A DNA stretch of 64,000 bases, from NCBI RefSeq assembly GCF_037190085.1, contig NZ_JBBCJO010000006.1, forward strand, positions 62,001 to 126,000, written 5' to 3'. Shown here in pieces: positions 1-8,583 of this stretch. Numbering within the stretch: the first letter of the stretch is position 1; each line of letters starts with the position of its first letter. A program made the translations under genes and the position numbers. The notes beneath the pieces were generated by a model that saw only the letters and a program-made list of their open reading frames with translations, was not told the origin of the DNA and made no database searches. Source of the DNA: Gemmatimonas aurantiaca. Its GTDB lineage: Bacteria > Gemmatimonadota > Gemmatimonadetes > Gemmatimonadales > Gemmatimonadaceae.

Positions 1-1
1 C

Positions 2-979
2 ACGCACCGTGACATGGGACCGCGCTCGCGCTATCTCGGCGCCGAGGTGCCGGCCGAGGAACTGGTCTGGCAGGATCCCATTCCGTCGGTCGATCATGAA
101 CTCGTGAACGCCCACGACATCGCCGCACTCGAAGCGCAGATCCTCGCGTCGGGATTGTCGATCGCCGAACTCGTCTCCACCGCCTGGGCATCGGCGTCGA
201 CGTTCCGCGGCTCCGACAAGCGCGGCGGAGCCAACGGGGCGCGTATTCGTCTCGCGCCGCAGAAGGACTGGGAGGTGAATCAACCCGCCCAGCTCAGCAA
301 AGTGCTCGGCACCCTCGAGAGCATCCAGCAGACCTTCAATGCCGCGCAGGCGGGCAACAAGCGCGTCTCGCTGGCCGATCTCATCGTGCTGGGTGGCAAT
401 GCGGCGGTGAAGCAGGCAGCACGAAAGGCCGGTGTGGACATCACCGTGCCCTTCACCCCGGGGCGCATGGACGCGACACAGGAGCAGACCGATGTGGAGT
501 CGTTCGCGGTGCTCGAGCCCATCGCCGACGGTTTCCGCAACTATCTGAAGAAGACCTACAGCATCTCGCCCGAAGAATTGCTGGTGGACCGGGCGCAGCT
601 GCTCACGCTGTCCGCGCCGGAGATGACCGTACTGGTGGGCGGTTTGCGCGTGCTGAATGCGAACGCCGGGCAGAGCCAGCACGGGGTGTTCACGTCGCGC
701 CCCGAGACGCTCACGAACGACTTCTTCGTGAACCTGCTCGACATGCGCGCGGCCTGGAAGGCAGTGGACGGCTCGCCGAATCTCTTCGAAGTGCATGACC
801 GCGCTTCGGGTGAGGTGAAGTGGACCGCAACGCGGGCAGACCTGGTGTTCGGTTCGAACTCGCAGCTGCGCGCGCTGGCCGAGGTGTACGGCGAATCCGA
901 CGCGCAGGAGAAGTTCGTGCAGGACTTCGTGGCGGCGTGGACGAAGGTGATGAACCTGGATCGTTTCGACCTGGCCTGA
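2..979 (+). CDS. katG: Catalase-peroxidase, C-terminal part (partial at window start)
   Basis: Bifunctional heme catalase-peroxidase that detoxifies hydrogen peroxide in the cytoplasm. The reading frame is open from base 2, so about the last 325 residues of a protein usually over 700 long are present. Recognisable KatG C-terminal stretches are THRDMGPRSRYLG at the window edge, STFRGSDKRGGANGARIRL, the DITVPFTPGR segment and the FVAAWTKVMNLDRFD end. This is the second, heme-less peroxidase-like half that supports the active N-terminal half. The apparent internal ATG at 14 is not the true start. A GC-rich hairpin with a T run follows the stop. The family call is secure. Confidence 0.97.
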   Translation, partial: THRDMGPRSRYLGAEVPAEELVWQDPIPSVDHELVNAHDIAALEAQILASGLSIAELVSTAWASASTFRGSDKRGGANGARIRLAPQKDWEVNQPAQLSKVLGTLESIQQTFNAAQAGNKRVSLADLIVLGGNAAVKQAARKAGVDITVPFTPGRMDATQEQTDVESFAVLEPIADGFRNYLKKTYSISPEELLVDRAQLLTLSAPEMTVLVGGLRVLNANAGQSQHGVFTSRPETLTNDFFVNLLDMRAAWKAVDGSPNLFEVHDRASGEVKWTATRADLVFGSNSQLRALAEVYGESDAQEKFVQDFVAAWTKVMNLDRFDLA

Positions 980-998
980 TTGGCGGATGAGGCGGGAG

Positions 999-1036
999 GC
1001 GGGGCGCTTCGGCAGTGGCCGGGGCGCCCCGTTTTT
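999..1036 (+). terminator. Rho-independent terminator of katG
   Basis: A GGGGCG/CGCCCC hairpin (about 1001-1006 with 1025-1030) lies 20 bases after the katG stop and is followed by GTTTTT. It is placed to end katG transcription. Confidence 0.75.
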
Positions 1037-1151
1037 CATACCCGCAGCGCAATACTCAATTATCCACTTGACTGATAAGACACTCAGGCATTTACTTAAG
1101 CAATTACTTTAGTATTTGTTCTACCCGGGAACCCTTTACTTGAGAGGCGGT
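1037..1151. promoter_or_regulatory. AT-rich promoter region of the hydrolase lipoprotein
   Basis: An unusually AT-rich spacer. TTGACT at about 1068 could be a -35 box. The hexamer TTACTT occurs twice (about 1092 and 1104). An in-frame TTG at 1116 has no ribosome site, whereas GAGG lies just before the ATG at 1152. No operator is assigned. Confidence 0.35.
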
Positions 1152-2069
1152 ATGGCTGGCCCCAAGAGTCTGCCTGTTCGCGTCGGGCGCGGAATTTGTC
1201 TGGCCTTCGCGACCTCGGTGCTCGGCGCCTGCACCAAACCGGGGTCGACCCATCCGGTGATGCGGGCTGGTGAATCGGCAGCAACGGGCCAGTACACCAC
1301 CGTGAACGGGCTCCCGATGTATTACGAAATCCACGGTCGCAGTCGCGATCGGAGACCTCCGCTGGTGCTGCTCCACGGAGGCGGATCGACGATCACGACC
1401 ACATTCGGACGCGTGCTGCCGCTGTTGGCTTCGTCACGGCAGATCATCGCCATCGAACTGCAGGGCCACGGTCACACACCCGATCGCCCTGCCCCGCTTT
1501 CCTTCGAGCAGGACGCCGACGATGTGGCCGCACTGCTCGCGCATCTTGGCGTGACACAGGCCGATGTGTTCGGATTCAGCAACGGCGCCAATACCACGCT
1601 GCAATTGGCGCGTCGTCATCCGGCACTGACGCATCGCCTCATCGTCGCATCGGGGTTTGTCACGAAAGACGGCATTCCCGATTCCCTGTGGGCGTTCTTC
1701 AAGCTGCCGCCCGATCCGGCGAAGATGCCTCCCGCGCTTCGCCAGGCGTATCTGGAGAGCGCGCCCGACACCACGCGACTGCCGGCACTCGCCGACAAAC
1801 TCATGGCCCGTCTCAACGGTTTTCACGACTGGACCGACGACGAGATTCGCGCGATCCGGGCGCCGACACTGGTGATGATCGGTGATGCCGATGCCATTCG
1901 CCCCGAGCATGCCGTGCGCATGGCGCGACTCCTGCCTCATGCCCAGCTCGCGATCTTCCCGGGCGCCGAACATGGTGCCTACATCGGCGAACTGTCGGCG
2001 ATGCACGCGTGCGAGGAATGCATTCCCGCCGCGGTGCAGCTCGTCACGAGATTTCTGGACGCCCCGTGA
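1152..2069 (+). CDS. Alpha/beta hydrolase lipoprotein
   Basis: About 305-residue serine hydrolase of the alpha/beta-fold family; the substrate is unknown. The N-terminus is a lipoprotein signal with a lipobox ending LGAC, so a lipid-anchored envelope enzyme is likely. The core shows the HGGG oxyanion stretch, the nucleophile elbow GFSNG, a late Asp in MIGDAD and a His in GAEHG, completing a Ser-Asp-His triad. The ATG at 1152 is chosen because GAGG precedes it and it starts directly at the signal peptide. It stands alone, with the VOC gene convergent 16 bases downstream. Specific function not assignable. Confidence 0.85.
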   Translation: MAGPKSLPVRVGRGICLAFATSVLGACTKPGSTHPVMRAGESAATGQYTTVNGLPMYYEIHGRSRDRRPPLVLLHGGGSTITTTFGRVLPLLASSRQIIAIELQGHGHTPDRPAPLSFEQDADDVAALLAHLGVTQADVFGFSNGANTTLQLARRHPALTHRLIVASGFVTKDGIPDSLWAFFKLPPDPAKMPPALRQAYLESAPDTTRLPALADKLMARLNGFHDWTDDEIRAIRAPTLVMIGDADAIRPEHAVRMARLLPHAQLAIFPGAEHGAYIGELSAMHACEECIPAAVQLVTRFLDAP

Positions 2070-2085
2070 CGAACGACGGTGCCGT

Positions 2086-2469
2086 CTATGCGGAGCTGCC
2101 GCTGGCGAAGAGCAGTCGATTGCCATCGGGATCGGCCACGATGAATGTCGTGGCTCCCCACGTTTCGTCCTGGAGCGGCTGAACGATGAGGGCTCCGCTG
2201 CGCTGGTACTCGCGGAACAACGGGTCCGCGTCATCGAGCACGATGGAAGCCGTCAACAATTGTTCGGCATCGCGCAGGGTGGGGTCGATCGGATGCACAT
2301 CGAGGTGGCGCAGATTGAGTCGTACGCCATCCCGGTGCACCTGGCCATAGAATGGCGGATCCCCGTACACGAAAGCGACGGAAAAGCCGAGCACACGCGT
2401 GTAGTAGTCGACGGAGGCGTGGAGGTCGCGGACGTGGAGTTGCGGTTCGGCAGCGAGGAGTCGGGTCAT
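2086..2469 (-). CDS. VOC/glyoxalase family protein
   Basis: 127-residue vicinal-oxygen-chelate fold protein. It shows the paired beta-alpha-beta modules of the family: LHVRDLHASVDYYTRVLGF near the N-terminus and the terminal DPDGNRLLF strand typical of glyoxalase and bleomycin-resistance proteins. Longer upstream reading is possible, but the ATG at 2469 has GGGAGG directly before it, so it is preferred. Such proteins may be isomerases, dioxygenases or drug-binding proteins; nothing here decides which. It is divergent from the membrane protein at 2602 with an operator-like palindrome between. Confidence 0.85.
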   Translation of the reverse strand: MTRLLAAEPQLHVRDLHASVDYYTRVLGFSVAFVYGDPPFYGQVHRDGVRLNLRHLDVHPIDPTLRDAEQLLTASIVLDDADPLFREYQRSGALIVQPLQDETWGATTFIVADPDGNRLLFASGSSA

Positions 2470-2540
2470 GGTCCTCCCGAACCTACCGTCATGGAGGTGC
2501 CGCGCCAGCACAGGTGGGTTGCAGGAGACCGAGCCGGAGA

Positions 2541-2561
2541 GTACTTTATATTGCAAAGCAC
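2541..2561. promoter_or_regulatory. Imperfect palindrome, PadR-like operator candidate
   Basis: GTACTTTAT and the reverse complement of GCAAAGCAC form an imperfect dyad in the spacer between the divergent VOC and membrane-protein genes. The GTRCTTT half-site resembles PadR-type operators. No PadR gene is seen nearby. Confidence 0.35.
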
Positions 2562-2601
2562 GATCACCCGGAACCTCTTCCTCCCTGACAACGGACACGG
2601 T

Positions 2602-3087
2602 GTGACAATCTGGTTGAGACGCCTGCGCGGCGTACTCGGCATGGGCCTCGTCTGGGCCATGGGTGGCGCGGCGGTCGGTGGTGTGATCGAGTTGCTCGAC
2701 AATGTGCTGCCGGGCGGTCTGCCTGGGGCATCCGCGGTGGACATGTGGCCACAGACCCTGGCCATTCCTGCATTTCTGGGCGGTCTGATCTTCGCCGTCG
2801 TGTTGTTCGTTGCTGCCGGCCGCCGTCGATTCGACGAGCTCTCCCTACCTGTTTTTGCTGCCCTCGGCGCATTGGCCGGGCTCATCCTCGGCAGCAAGGG
2901 CGTATCGGCGGGACTGCCGGTCTTCGTTCTGGCCATCACCACCCTGGGCGGCGCGCTCGCGGCGTCGGGATCGCTGATGCTGGCCCGCCGCGCCGCGCGG
3001 CGGGACCTGCTCACGGCAGGGACTGATTCCGATGCCTCACCCGTACTGGATGAACGCGTCGATCGGCAACTGGGAGACCGGCACTGA
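2602..3087 (+). CDS. Small integral membrane protein, function unknown
   Basis: About 161 residues with four hydrophobic segments (around residues 13-32, 50-70, 80-98 and 106-126) and Arg-rich ends. No catalytic motif is visible. The GTG at 2602 gives a positively charged N-terminus before the first helix; an in-frame ATG lies at 2641, and neither has a strong ribosome site. The reading frame upstream is open but antisense to the VOC gene. The next gene, a metallo-beta-lactamase, follows closely, so co-transcription is plausible. Family not recognised. Confidence 0.6.
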   Translation: MTIWLRRLRGVLGMGLVWAMGGAAVGGVIELLDNVLPGGLPGASAVDMWPQTLAIPAFLGGLIFAVVLFVAAGRRRFDELSLPVFAALGALAGLILGSKGVSAGLPVFVLAITTLGGALAASGSLMLARRAARRDLLTAGTDSDASPVLDERVDRQLGDRH

Positions 3088-3131
3088 GCGCCCCACGCCG
3101 TTTCTTCACGCGTCGGACCCGTCTGCTGCTG

Positions 3132-3974
3132 TTGCTGTTCACAGTCGCCTGTCTCTTCGCACTCTTCCGCGTATGGAAGGCCAATGGAGACCGCGGCGGA
3201 CAGCAGCCGGCCGAGCCGTTCCGGATCGCGGGCAATTTTTACTATGTCGGGGCCAATGATGTCGCGGCGTTTCTCATTGCCGGCCCCGAAGGACACGTAC
3301 TGATCGACGGTGGGTATCCCGGCACGGCACCGATGATCATCGCCAGCATCGCGAAGCTGGGGTTCGACATCCGGGATGTGAAAGTGCTGCTCAACTCAGA
3401 GCCGCATCATGATCATGCCGGCGGACTGGCGGCGCTGCAGCAGGCTTCGGGGGCAACACTCTGGGCCAGTGCAGCCAGTGCCGACGTCATCGAAGCGGGT
3501 GGAGACGATGTCGATCTCCCATGGCCGCTGCGCGCACTGTTCCGTGCGAGGATCCTGGGATATCCCGTGGCACGCGTCGATCATCGTCTCGTCGACGGTG
3601 ACATGGTGCGTGTCGGCCCCATCGTGTTGACGGCCCACATCACGGGCGGACATACGCGCGGATGCACATCCTGGTCGTTGCCGGTTCATGACGGCGAGCG
3701 TGTCCTGCAGGTGGTGAGTGCCTGCAGTCTGGTGAAACTCGGCATTGGCGGCTACCCGGAGCAGGACGCGGATTTCGAGCGGAGCTTTGTGGTGCTGCGT
3801 GCCCTGCCGGCGGATATCTGGGTCAGCTCTCACGCCAGACTCTGGGGTCGATATCGCAAGTTTGCCGCACGGGACTCGGTCACCGACCCGGTGACGCCTT
3901 TCATCGATCCCGTAGGCTATCGCGCCTATGTCGACTCGGCCGAAGCACGGTTTCGTCGGGGACACGTGCAGTAG
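3132..3974 (+). CDS. Subclass B3 metallo-beta-lactamase-like hydrolase with Glu116
   Basis: About 280-residue secreted zinc hydrolase of the B3 beta-lactamase type. The zinc motif reads SEPHHDHAGG where canonical B3 enzymes have (S/T)HAHxDHAGG, so position 116 is Glu while His118, Asp120 and His121 remain. TGGHTRGCTSW supplies His196 and SSHARLWG supplies His263. This matches the reported Glu116 B3 variants, from memory. The N-terminus is a signal sequence. The best-supported start is unclear: the frame extends back to a CTG at 3084 overlapping the upstream stop, with GGGAG before it and an RRTRLLLLL signal core. Beta-lactam activity is inferred only. Confidence 0.85.
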   Translation: MLFTVACLFALFRVWKANGDRGGQQPAEPFRIAGNFYYVGANDVAAFLIAGPEGHVLIDGGYPGTAPMIIASIAKLGFDIRDVKVLLNSEPHHDHAGGLAALQQASGATLWASAASADVIEAGGDDVDLPWPLRALFRARILGYPVARVDHRLVDGDMVRVGPIVLTAHITGGHTRGCTSWSLPVHDGERVLQVVSACSLVKLGIGGYPEQDADFERSFVVLRALPADIWVSSHARLWGRYRKFAARDSVTDPVTPFIDPVGYRAYVDSAEARFRRGHVQ

Positions 3975-3992
3975 CGGGATGCATCAGCGGAT

Positions 3993-4829
3993 TCAGTGCC
4001 TGCCAAGTGGTCGCAGAATCCGCTCCGACTCCGCGAGCTGCTTGGTACCGATCAGATCCACACCGGCATCGTACAACCGGACGTAGATCGCCGAATCGAC
4101 CGGCACGTTGTGCACACGAATGAGTCGATCGGGCGCGGCAGCCCGGACGGCGCGCAGCGCATTCCACCACTGCTGTCGTCCACCGGAAGTGCGCCACCAT
4201 CGCCCGATGGTTTTTCCATAGTCGAGACTGATGAGATGCACACGCGCGTCGAGTGTGTTCGGGCGCCATGTATCGGTGCGCATCAGACGGTGCTGCACAC
4301 CGATCAGCGCATCGATGCTTCCGTCCGCTGGTGACGCCGAGGGCGACCAGCCTACCAGCACGACGGATAATGCGGGGTTGGCGCCATGGCGCTCGAGCAG
4401 CTCGCGATAGCTGGCAAGCAGCGTACGCACGGCGTCATACGTCGGCGGCGAGGCCTCCTTGATTTCGATGGTCAGGAGAAAAGGCCGCCCATCGGTGGTC
4501 AATGCCCCGCAGCGTGCGATACGAGAACGGAGTGGTGCGAGATAGAGTGAATCGAGCGTTCCTCCCGTGCGGGCCGTGCGTTGGTCATGCCCCACCCGCA
4601 ACACACCATCGATCAGAAAGACATCCGCTTCGACGCCACGGAATCCCAGCGCGAGTGCGTCCAGCAGCGGCCTGGGGTTCGCATAGTCATTGTGAGCGTA
4701 CGCCGGCAGTGTCGAACGTGGGCACTCCTGCGCCTCGATCCGGTCTGCGATGCCCGCCAGCATGCCCAGAGCCAGCAGGCGTGGCCACCACGACACGCGC
4801 CCATTCGAACGACCCGCGCGGATCAGCAT
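3993..4829 (-). CDS. PI-PLC-like/GDPD-like phosphodiesterase, secreted (AIM6-type)
   Basis: 278 residues with an N-terminal signal peptide ending near IEAQ. The catalytic-domain start reads AYAHNDYANPRPLLDAL, then GFRGVEADVFL and LRVGHD, the arrangement of the PI-PLC-X/GDPD-like TIM barrels found in AIM6-type proteins: a His-Asn pair, an Glu-x-Asp metal site and a second His. It probably hydrolyses a phosphodiester outside the cytoplasm; the substrate is unknown. The ATG at 4829 follows GGGGAGGA closely and begins the signal sequence. It is divergent from the beta-propeller gene at 4911. Confidence 0.75.
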   Translation of the reverse strand: MLIRAGRSNGRVSWWPRLLALGMLAGIADRIEAQECPRSTLPAYAHNDYANPRPLLDALALGFRGVEADVFLIDGVLRVGHDQRTARTGGTLDSLYLAPLRSRIARCGALTTDGRPFLLTIEIKEASPPTYDAVRTLLASYRELLERHGANPALSVVLVGWSPSASPADGSIDALIGVQHRLMRTDTWRPNTLDARVHLISLDYGKTIGRWWRTSGGRQQWWNALRAVRAAAPDRLIRVHNVPVDSAIYVRLYDAGVDLIGTKQLAESERILRPLGRH

Positions 4830-4910
4830 GCGTCCTCCCCACCAGTGTGACACCGGTCCGACGCGGATCGTCGATTGTTGGTGGTCCATCCCGCACCGAG
4901 GAATCTTGTC

Positions 4911-6005
4911 ATGCGAGTCTTTCTTGCCGCCCTGCTGATTGCGCCGACGCTGCTGGTTGCCCAGTCGGCCCCTTCGTTGGCCACCGGGAAATTACTGCGG
5001 GGGGCGCGTGTCTTCCCCCTCGAGCAGAATGGAGAACCGCTGGAGATCGCCGCGCTCGGCGGTATCCGCGTGGTGGACAACGGAGGCGTGTTGTTCGCCG
5101 ATACCAAACCCGTCACGGTTCGTGTGTGGTCGGAGGCCCGTGCCACCGTGCGGCAGATGAGCCGCGCCGGTGCCGGCCCGGGCGAGTTTCGTGTGGCGCC
5201 AGATTTCGTGGGCTATCGCGGCGATTCGATTGCCGCATTCGATGCAGGACTGCGCCGATGGCTTTTGCTGTCACCTTCCGGCGAATATGCGCGGGTGCTG
5301 GCAACCGGTGCCGATGCTGCCAGCCTGACCACCGCGGCCGCCTGGGTGGCCGAAGGCACTCTGGTTTTCAACGCGTCCATCGATCCACAACGCGCCCCGT
5401 CTGTGCAGGCGCTGAGCCGTATCGCCCGCGAGGTCGTCGACACCCGTACACGATCGTGGCATCCCGTGGTGGTTCGTCAGGCCCGGAATGGAGACCTCTG
5501 GGCGGCCCGCGGGATCACATCTGCGACATGGCAGGTATTCGATGCCGCTGGTGCCCCGCTGCACAGCGCCGTTTTTGGCAGCCCTTTCCGTCTGCAGTTC
5601 GTGAACGACACGATGGCCATCGGCCAATCCACCGATCAGGACGGGCTGCCGCAGATCGTCGGACTTTCTCTGCGGGGCGCCGGTAGCGCTCACAAGCGCG
5701 GAAATCTTCCCCCGACGCCTTCCACTGCCGGGTCGGCGACCGAACGAGCCGCACTCACCGCGTTGTTGCAGCAACTCGTCATGAAGCAGGAGGCGGCCTA
5801 TGCCGACTCGGCGAGCTACACCACGTCGATCGATCGTTTGCGTGTGGACATACCCAATGGCGTGCGAATCGCCATACTGGAAGCCACCAATCGCGGGTGG
5901 CTCGCGATGGCGTTCCACGAAGCCACCCGGACCACCTGCGTGATGGGTGTGGGGGCCCGCCTGGTCATCGGATGGAACGAGGCCGCACCATACTGCTCCC
6001 CATGA
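4911..6005 (+). CDS. Secreted six-bladed beta-propeller (NHL-like) protein
   Basis: 364 residues with a clear signal peptide (VFLAALLIAPTLLVAQS). The blade pattern is typical: IRVVDNGGVLFAD, VRVWS, and the GAGPGEF hairpin near residue 85, a hallmark of the six-bladed propellers that are numerous in Gemmatimonadota and Bacteroidota. No catalytic residues are evident. Such proteins are thought to bind ligands or partners at the cell surface. The ATG at 4911 starts exactly at the signal peptide; an earlier frame start would add an uncharged leader overlapping the divergent gene. Confidence 0.75.
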   Translation: MRVFLAALLIAPTLLVAQSAPSLATGKLLRGARVFPLEQNGEPLEIAALGGIRVVDNGGVLFADTKPVTVRVWSEARATVRQMSRAGAGPGEFRVAPDFVGYRGDSIAAFDAGLRRWLLLSPSGEYARVLATGADAASLTTAAAWVAEGTLVFNASIDPQRAPSVQALSRIAREVVDTRTRSWHPVVVRQARNGDLWAARGITSATWQVFDAAGAPLHSAVFGSPFRLQFVNDTMAIGQSTDQDGLPQIVGLSLRGAGSAHKRGNLPPTPSTAGSATERAALTALLQQLVMKQEAAYADSASYTTSIDRLRVDIPNGVRIAILEATNRGWLAMAFHEATRTTCVMGVGARLVIGWNEAAPYCSP

Positions 6006-6055
6006 CTCATCCGACGCACGATATCGGGCAGATCCGGATGTGATGCCATCCCACG

Positions 6056-7582
6056 TCAGGAACCCGCCGCCGCATCCTCATCGATCGGACCGCTCAGCTT
6101 CACGTCCTTGAATGAACGGCGCGGTGCCGTGGCCTTGTCGAAAGCGGCCACGGATCCATCCACGAGACGCTGCAGCACGATCTCCAGAAGCGTGGTCTCG
6201 TGTGGCCGCAACGCATCCAGCATGGAACGCTGTTCCGCGATGTATTCGGCCGGCATGTAGAACACGAAACCGTTGTCCGGACGGGCGGTGATCCGGATGC
6301 CCAGTCCCTTGAGGCCGGTCAGAGCCGGCCGCAGTTCACGCGCCGGATTCCTCGGATCGGCGACCGCCGGTGCGCCCGTGAGCGCGGCGTGATTGAAGAA
6401 GAACGTGAGATGGTTCGGCGCGCGGCGGTTCTGCTGCCGATCGACCAGGAAGCCGCGCGGCAGTCCGTCTGGATTCCCCGTGTGATCGGTGAACAGCAGA
6501 TCGAAGTCGGTGACGGGAAATCCCTCCGTATCGACCACCCGCACGACGAGCATCGCGCAGGGATCGTGGATGTGCTCGCGATCCGGCAGAAGCCGCACCG
6601 CCTCGATCTCCACACGCTCATGCTCGACGATGCGCGCCGTCTCTTCGGTGAACACCTTGTTCAGCTCACGATAGGCCTCCATCGACTGCACGGTGAGACA
6701 GCGCCACACCTGCTCCGTCGTATCGAGTCCCGTGTCCGGTGTTCCAGCCTGCAACGAGCGCATGATGCCACGCGCCTCACCGGAATGTGCCGCTCCCTGA
6801 ATGAGACGGAACGGCGTGTTCGGCGCGGCATTGATGCGATTGGCGCGAAGCTCCAGGGGCCAGGGCTTTTTGGTCAGCCGGCCACCCACGTACTGTTGGC
6901 GCAGCAGCACATAGCGGGAGTTCAGATTGGCCGCCGCCGCGCGCACCACGCCATCGCTGCCCATCTCCGCGGTGTAGGTATTGAGATAGTCGTACAGGGA
7001 GCGATCGATGGATTGCCCGGTGAGTACGAAGGGGTACACCGGTGCGTTCTCCGACGAACGGATACGCTTGTTCGTCCAATCCAGATTCAGCGACCACGCC
7101 TCCGGGCTGCCCAGTTCGAGCCAGTTCAGCACCCCCACACCCGGCTCGACATCCTGAGCCCAGCTCTTCAACCGGCTGATGCGGCTCTTGCCCAGTTGCG
7201 CCAACGCGCTGCCGAAGTTGGCCGGCGCCAACATCACCAGATGACTCGCCGGACAGTTCGCGGACGATCCATTGTGAAAACGCCGCCACCACTCACGGGC
7301 GAGCGGTCCGCCCGTGCTGTGCGTGATCATCGCGAAGCGTTCGTTCTTCGCGAGCGTGGGGACGATCTCCCGTTGCACCGCGGCTTCGAGCGCGCGCGTG
7401 AGATCGGCCATCGTGACCGCGTCGTCGAAGGACACGTAACGTCCGAGGAAGACGTCACGCCGCTCGAGGGTCACGCCGGCCGCGGCCGCGCGGGCGACGA
7501 GTTGTTCCGGCAGGGCGCCGTACGTGTCGGTGTTGGTGACCGACCATCCATGCACGAGAGCCACCACCATGCGGTTCGCCAT
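6056..7582 (-). CDS. Alpha/beta hydrolase, lipase-like, with C-terminal extension
   Basis: 508 residues. The first half is a cytoplasmic esterase/lipase-like domain: VALVHGWS oxyanion region, nucleophile in THSTGG near residue 108, and LAPANFGSALAQLG after it as in triacylglycerol lipases. The second half (from about 330) holds beta-rich sequence of unknown type, VVRVVDTEGFPVTDFDLLF, that may bind substrate. No signal peptide. GGAGCAGG precedes the ATG. It lies just downstream of the FRG-domain gene in the same direction (about 60 bases), so the two may be co-transcribed. Substrate unknown. Confidence 0.75.
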   Translation of the reverse strand: MANRMVVALVHGWSVTNTDTYGALPEQLVARAAAAGVTLERRDVFLGRYVSFDDAVTMADLTRALEAAVQREIVPTLAKNERFAMITHSTGGPLAREWWRRFHNGSSANCPASHLVMLAPANFGSALAQLGKSRISRLKSWAQDVEPGVGVLNWLELGSPEAWSLNLDWTNKRIRSSENAPVYPFVLTGQSIDRSLYDYLNTYTAEMGSDGVVRAAAANLNSRYVLLRQQYVGGRLTKKPWPLELRANRINAAPNTPFRLIQGAAHSGEARGIMRSLQAGTPDTGLDTTEQVWRCLTVQSMEAYRELNKVFTEETARIVEHERVEIEAVRLLPDREHIHDPCAMLVVRVVDTEGFPVTDFDLLFTDHTGNPDGLPRGFLVDRQQNRRAPNHLTFFFNHAALTGAPAVADPRNPARELRPALTGLKGLGIRITARPDNGFVFYMPAEYIAEQRSMLDALRPHETTLLEIVLQRLVDGSVAAFDKATAPRRSFKDVKLSGPIDEDAAAGS

Positions 7583-7643
7583 ACCTGCTCCGACTCCGAA
7601 AAACGTGATCGCGAAAACGGGATCGCGCGTCGACTACCGCAGA

Positions 7644-8446
7644 CTACTGGGCCCGATAGGCCCGCTTGAGGTCCTCGGCGAGGCTCTGGGGTTCCGGATA
7701 GATGGACGCCTTGTTGATCCCCAGTGCCCAGAGCTCCGCCCACATCGCATCACGCGCCGCGGGATCGATCTCCACGCAGAAACTGCGCGCCGACGTGCCA
7801 TCACCCGCCACCAGCGGCAGGCGATTGATGGGCGTCTCATCGATACCATGCACGGTGAACGTTCCCCGCTGGGCGACGATGCGCGGATTGTGGCGCTTGG
7901 GGAATATCGCCAGAGGCCGGCTGTTGTCGGCCGGCCCATCGTCACCAACCGGAGCGATCGCGATACCGCGGCCGCAGAGGTCGGGCAGCCAGTAGTCCGA
8001 CCACAGGCCCGGACGCGGCACCACGATGGCTTCGGTTCCCGACAATCGGTTGAGCGCCAGTGGATCGAGGATCCACACACACACGGCACCTGGTCCCGCG
8101 CCGGCTGGAATTCCAGCGCGAAATAGAGCGCCGCCAGCGGGCTCTCGGTCCAGTCGAGCAGACGTGTGGGCAGCCCGTAGTGCTGCATGAGGAAGTACCA
8201 GTCCCAGTCGTCCTGCGGCTGCTGCTGCAGAAGCGCCGGAGCCATGCTGCGGAAACTGAGCACCAGACTGCCTTCATCGCAGTTCCGGCGCCAATACGCC
8301 CCCGGTACCAGGTCGTACAGTGTGCTCCCGACCCCGCGGTACCAGATTTCAGGGTGCTGATCCTCGGGAAACCACTCCGTACGGATGCGGAGAATTTCCG
8401 TGACGAACTGCGCGATACCGGTGATGCGTGCGGACGTGCCAGTCAT
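7644..8446 (-). pseudogene. FRG-domain protein, frameshifted at a (GT)n repeat
   Basis: FRG domain proteins carry a conserved FxRG-type motif and are linked to toxin-like or defence roles; the activity is unknown. The N-terminal part from the ATG at 8446 reads IWYRGVG, LVPGAYWR and DWDWYFLMQHYGLPTRLLDW, all classic FRG. At 8074-8084 the coding strand has a GT dinucleotide run. The C-terminal part (ILDPLALNRLSG onward, to 7644) is in another frame. Removing a single GT unit joins the parts as VPCVWILDPLALN, giving about 266 residues. It may be inactivated, phase variable, or an assembly error; the coordinates cover both parts. Confidence 0.8.
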
Positions 8447-8583
8447 GGTGAGGCCCTCGTGCGCACAATATTGACACGACCACCGGCGGGGCGCCATACA
8501 GCACAACGTATGGAGCAGCGTACGACACCGGCGGAATGCAGCGACCGGCCTCACGCCTTTCACCGTTCAACCACGCACGGCAT

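Noticed and set aside
1882..2601. Extension of the membrane-protein frame upstream to 1882
   Set aside because: This part overlaps the hydrolase end and lies antisense to the VOC gene; the start at 2602 is more sensible.
6200..7669. A 489-codon frame opposite the lipase-like gene
   Set aside because: Low-complexity shadow of the minus-strand hydrolase; no domain or ribosome site.
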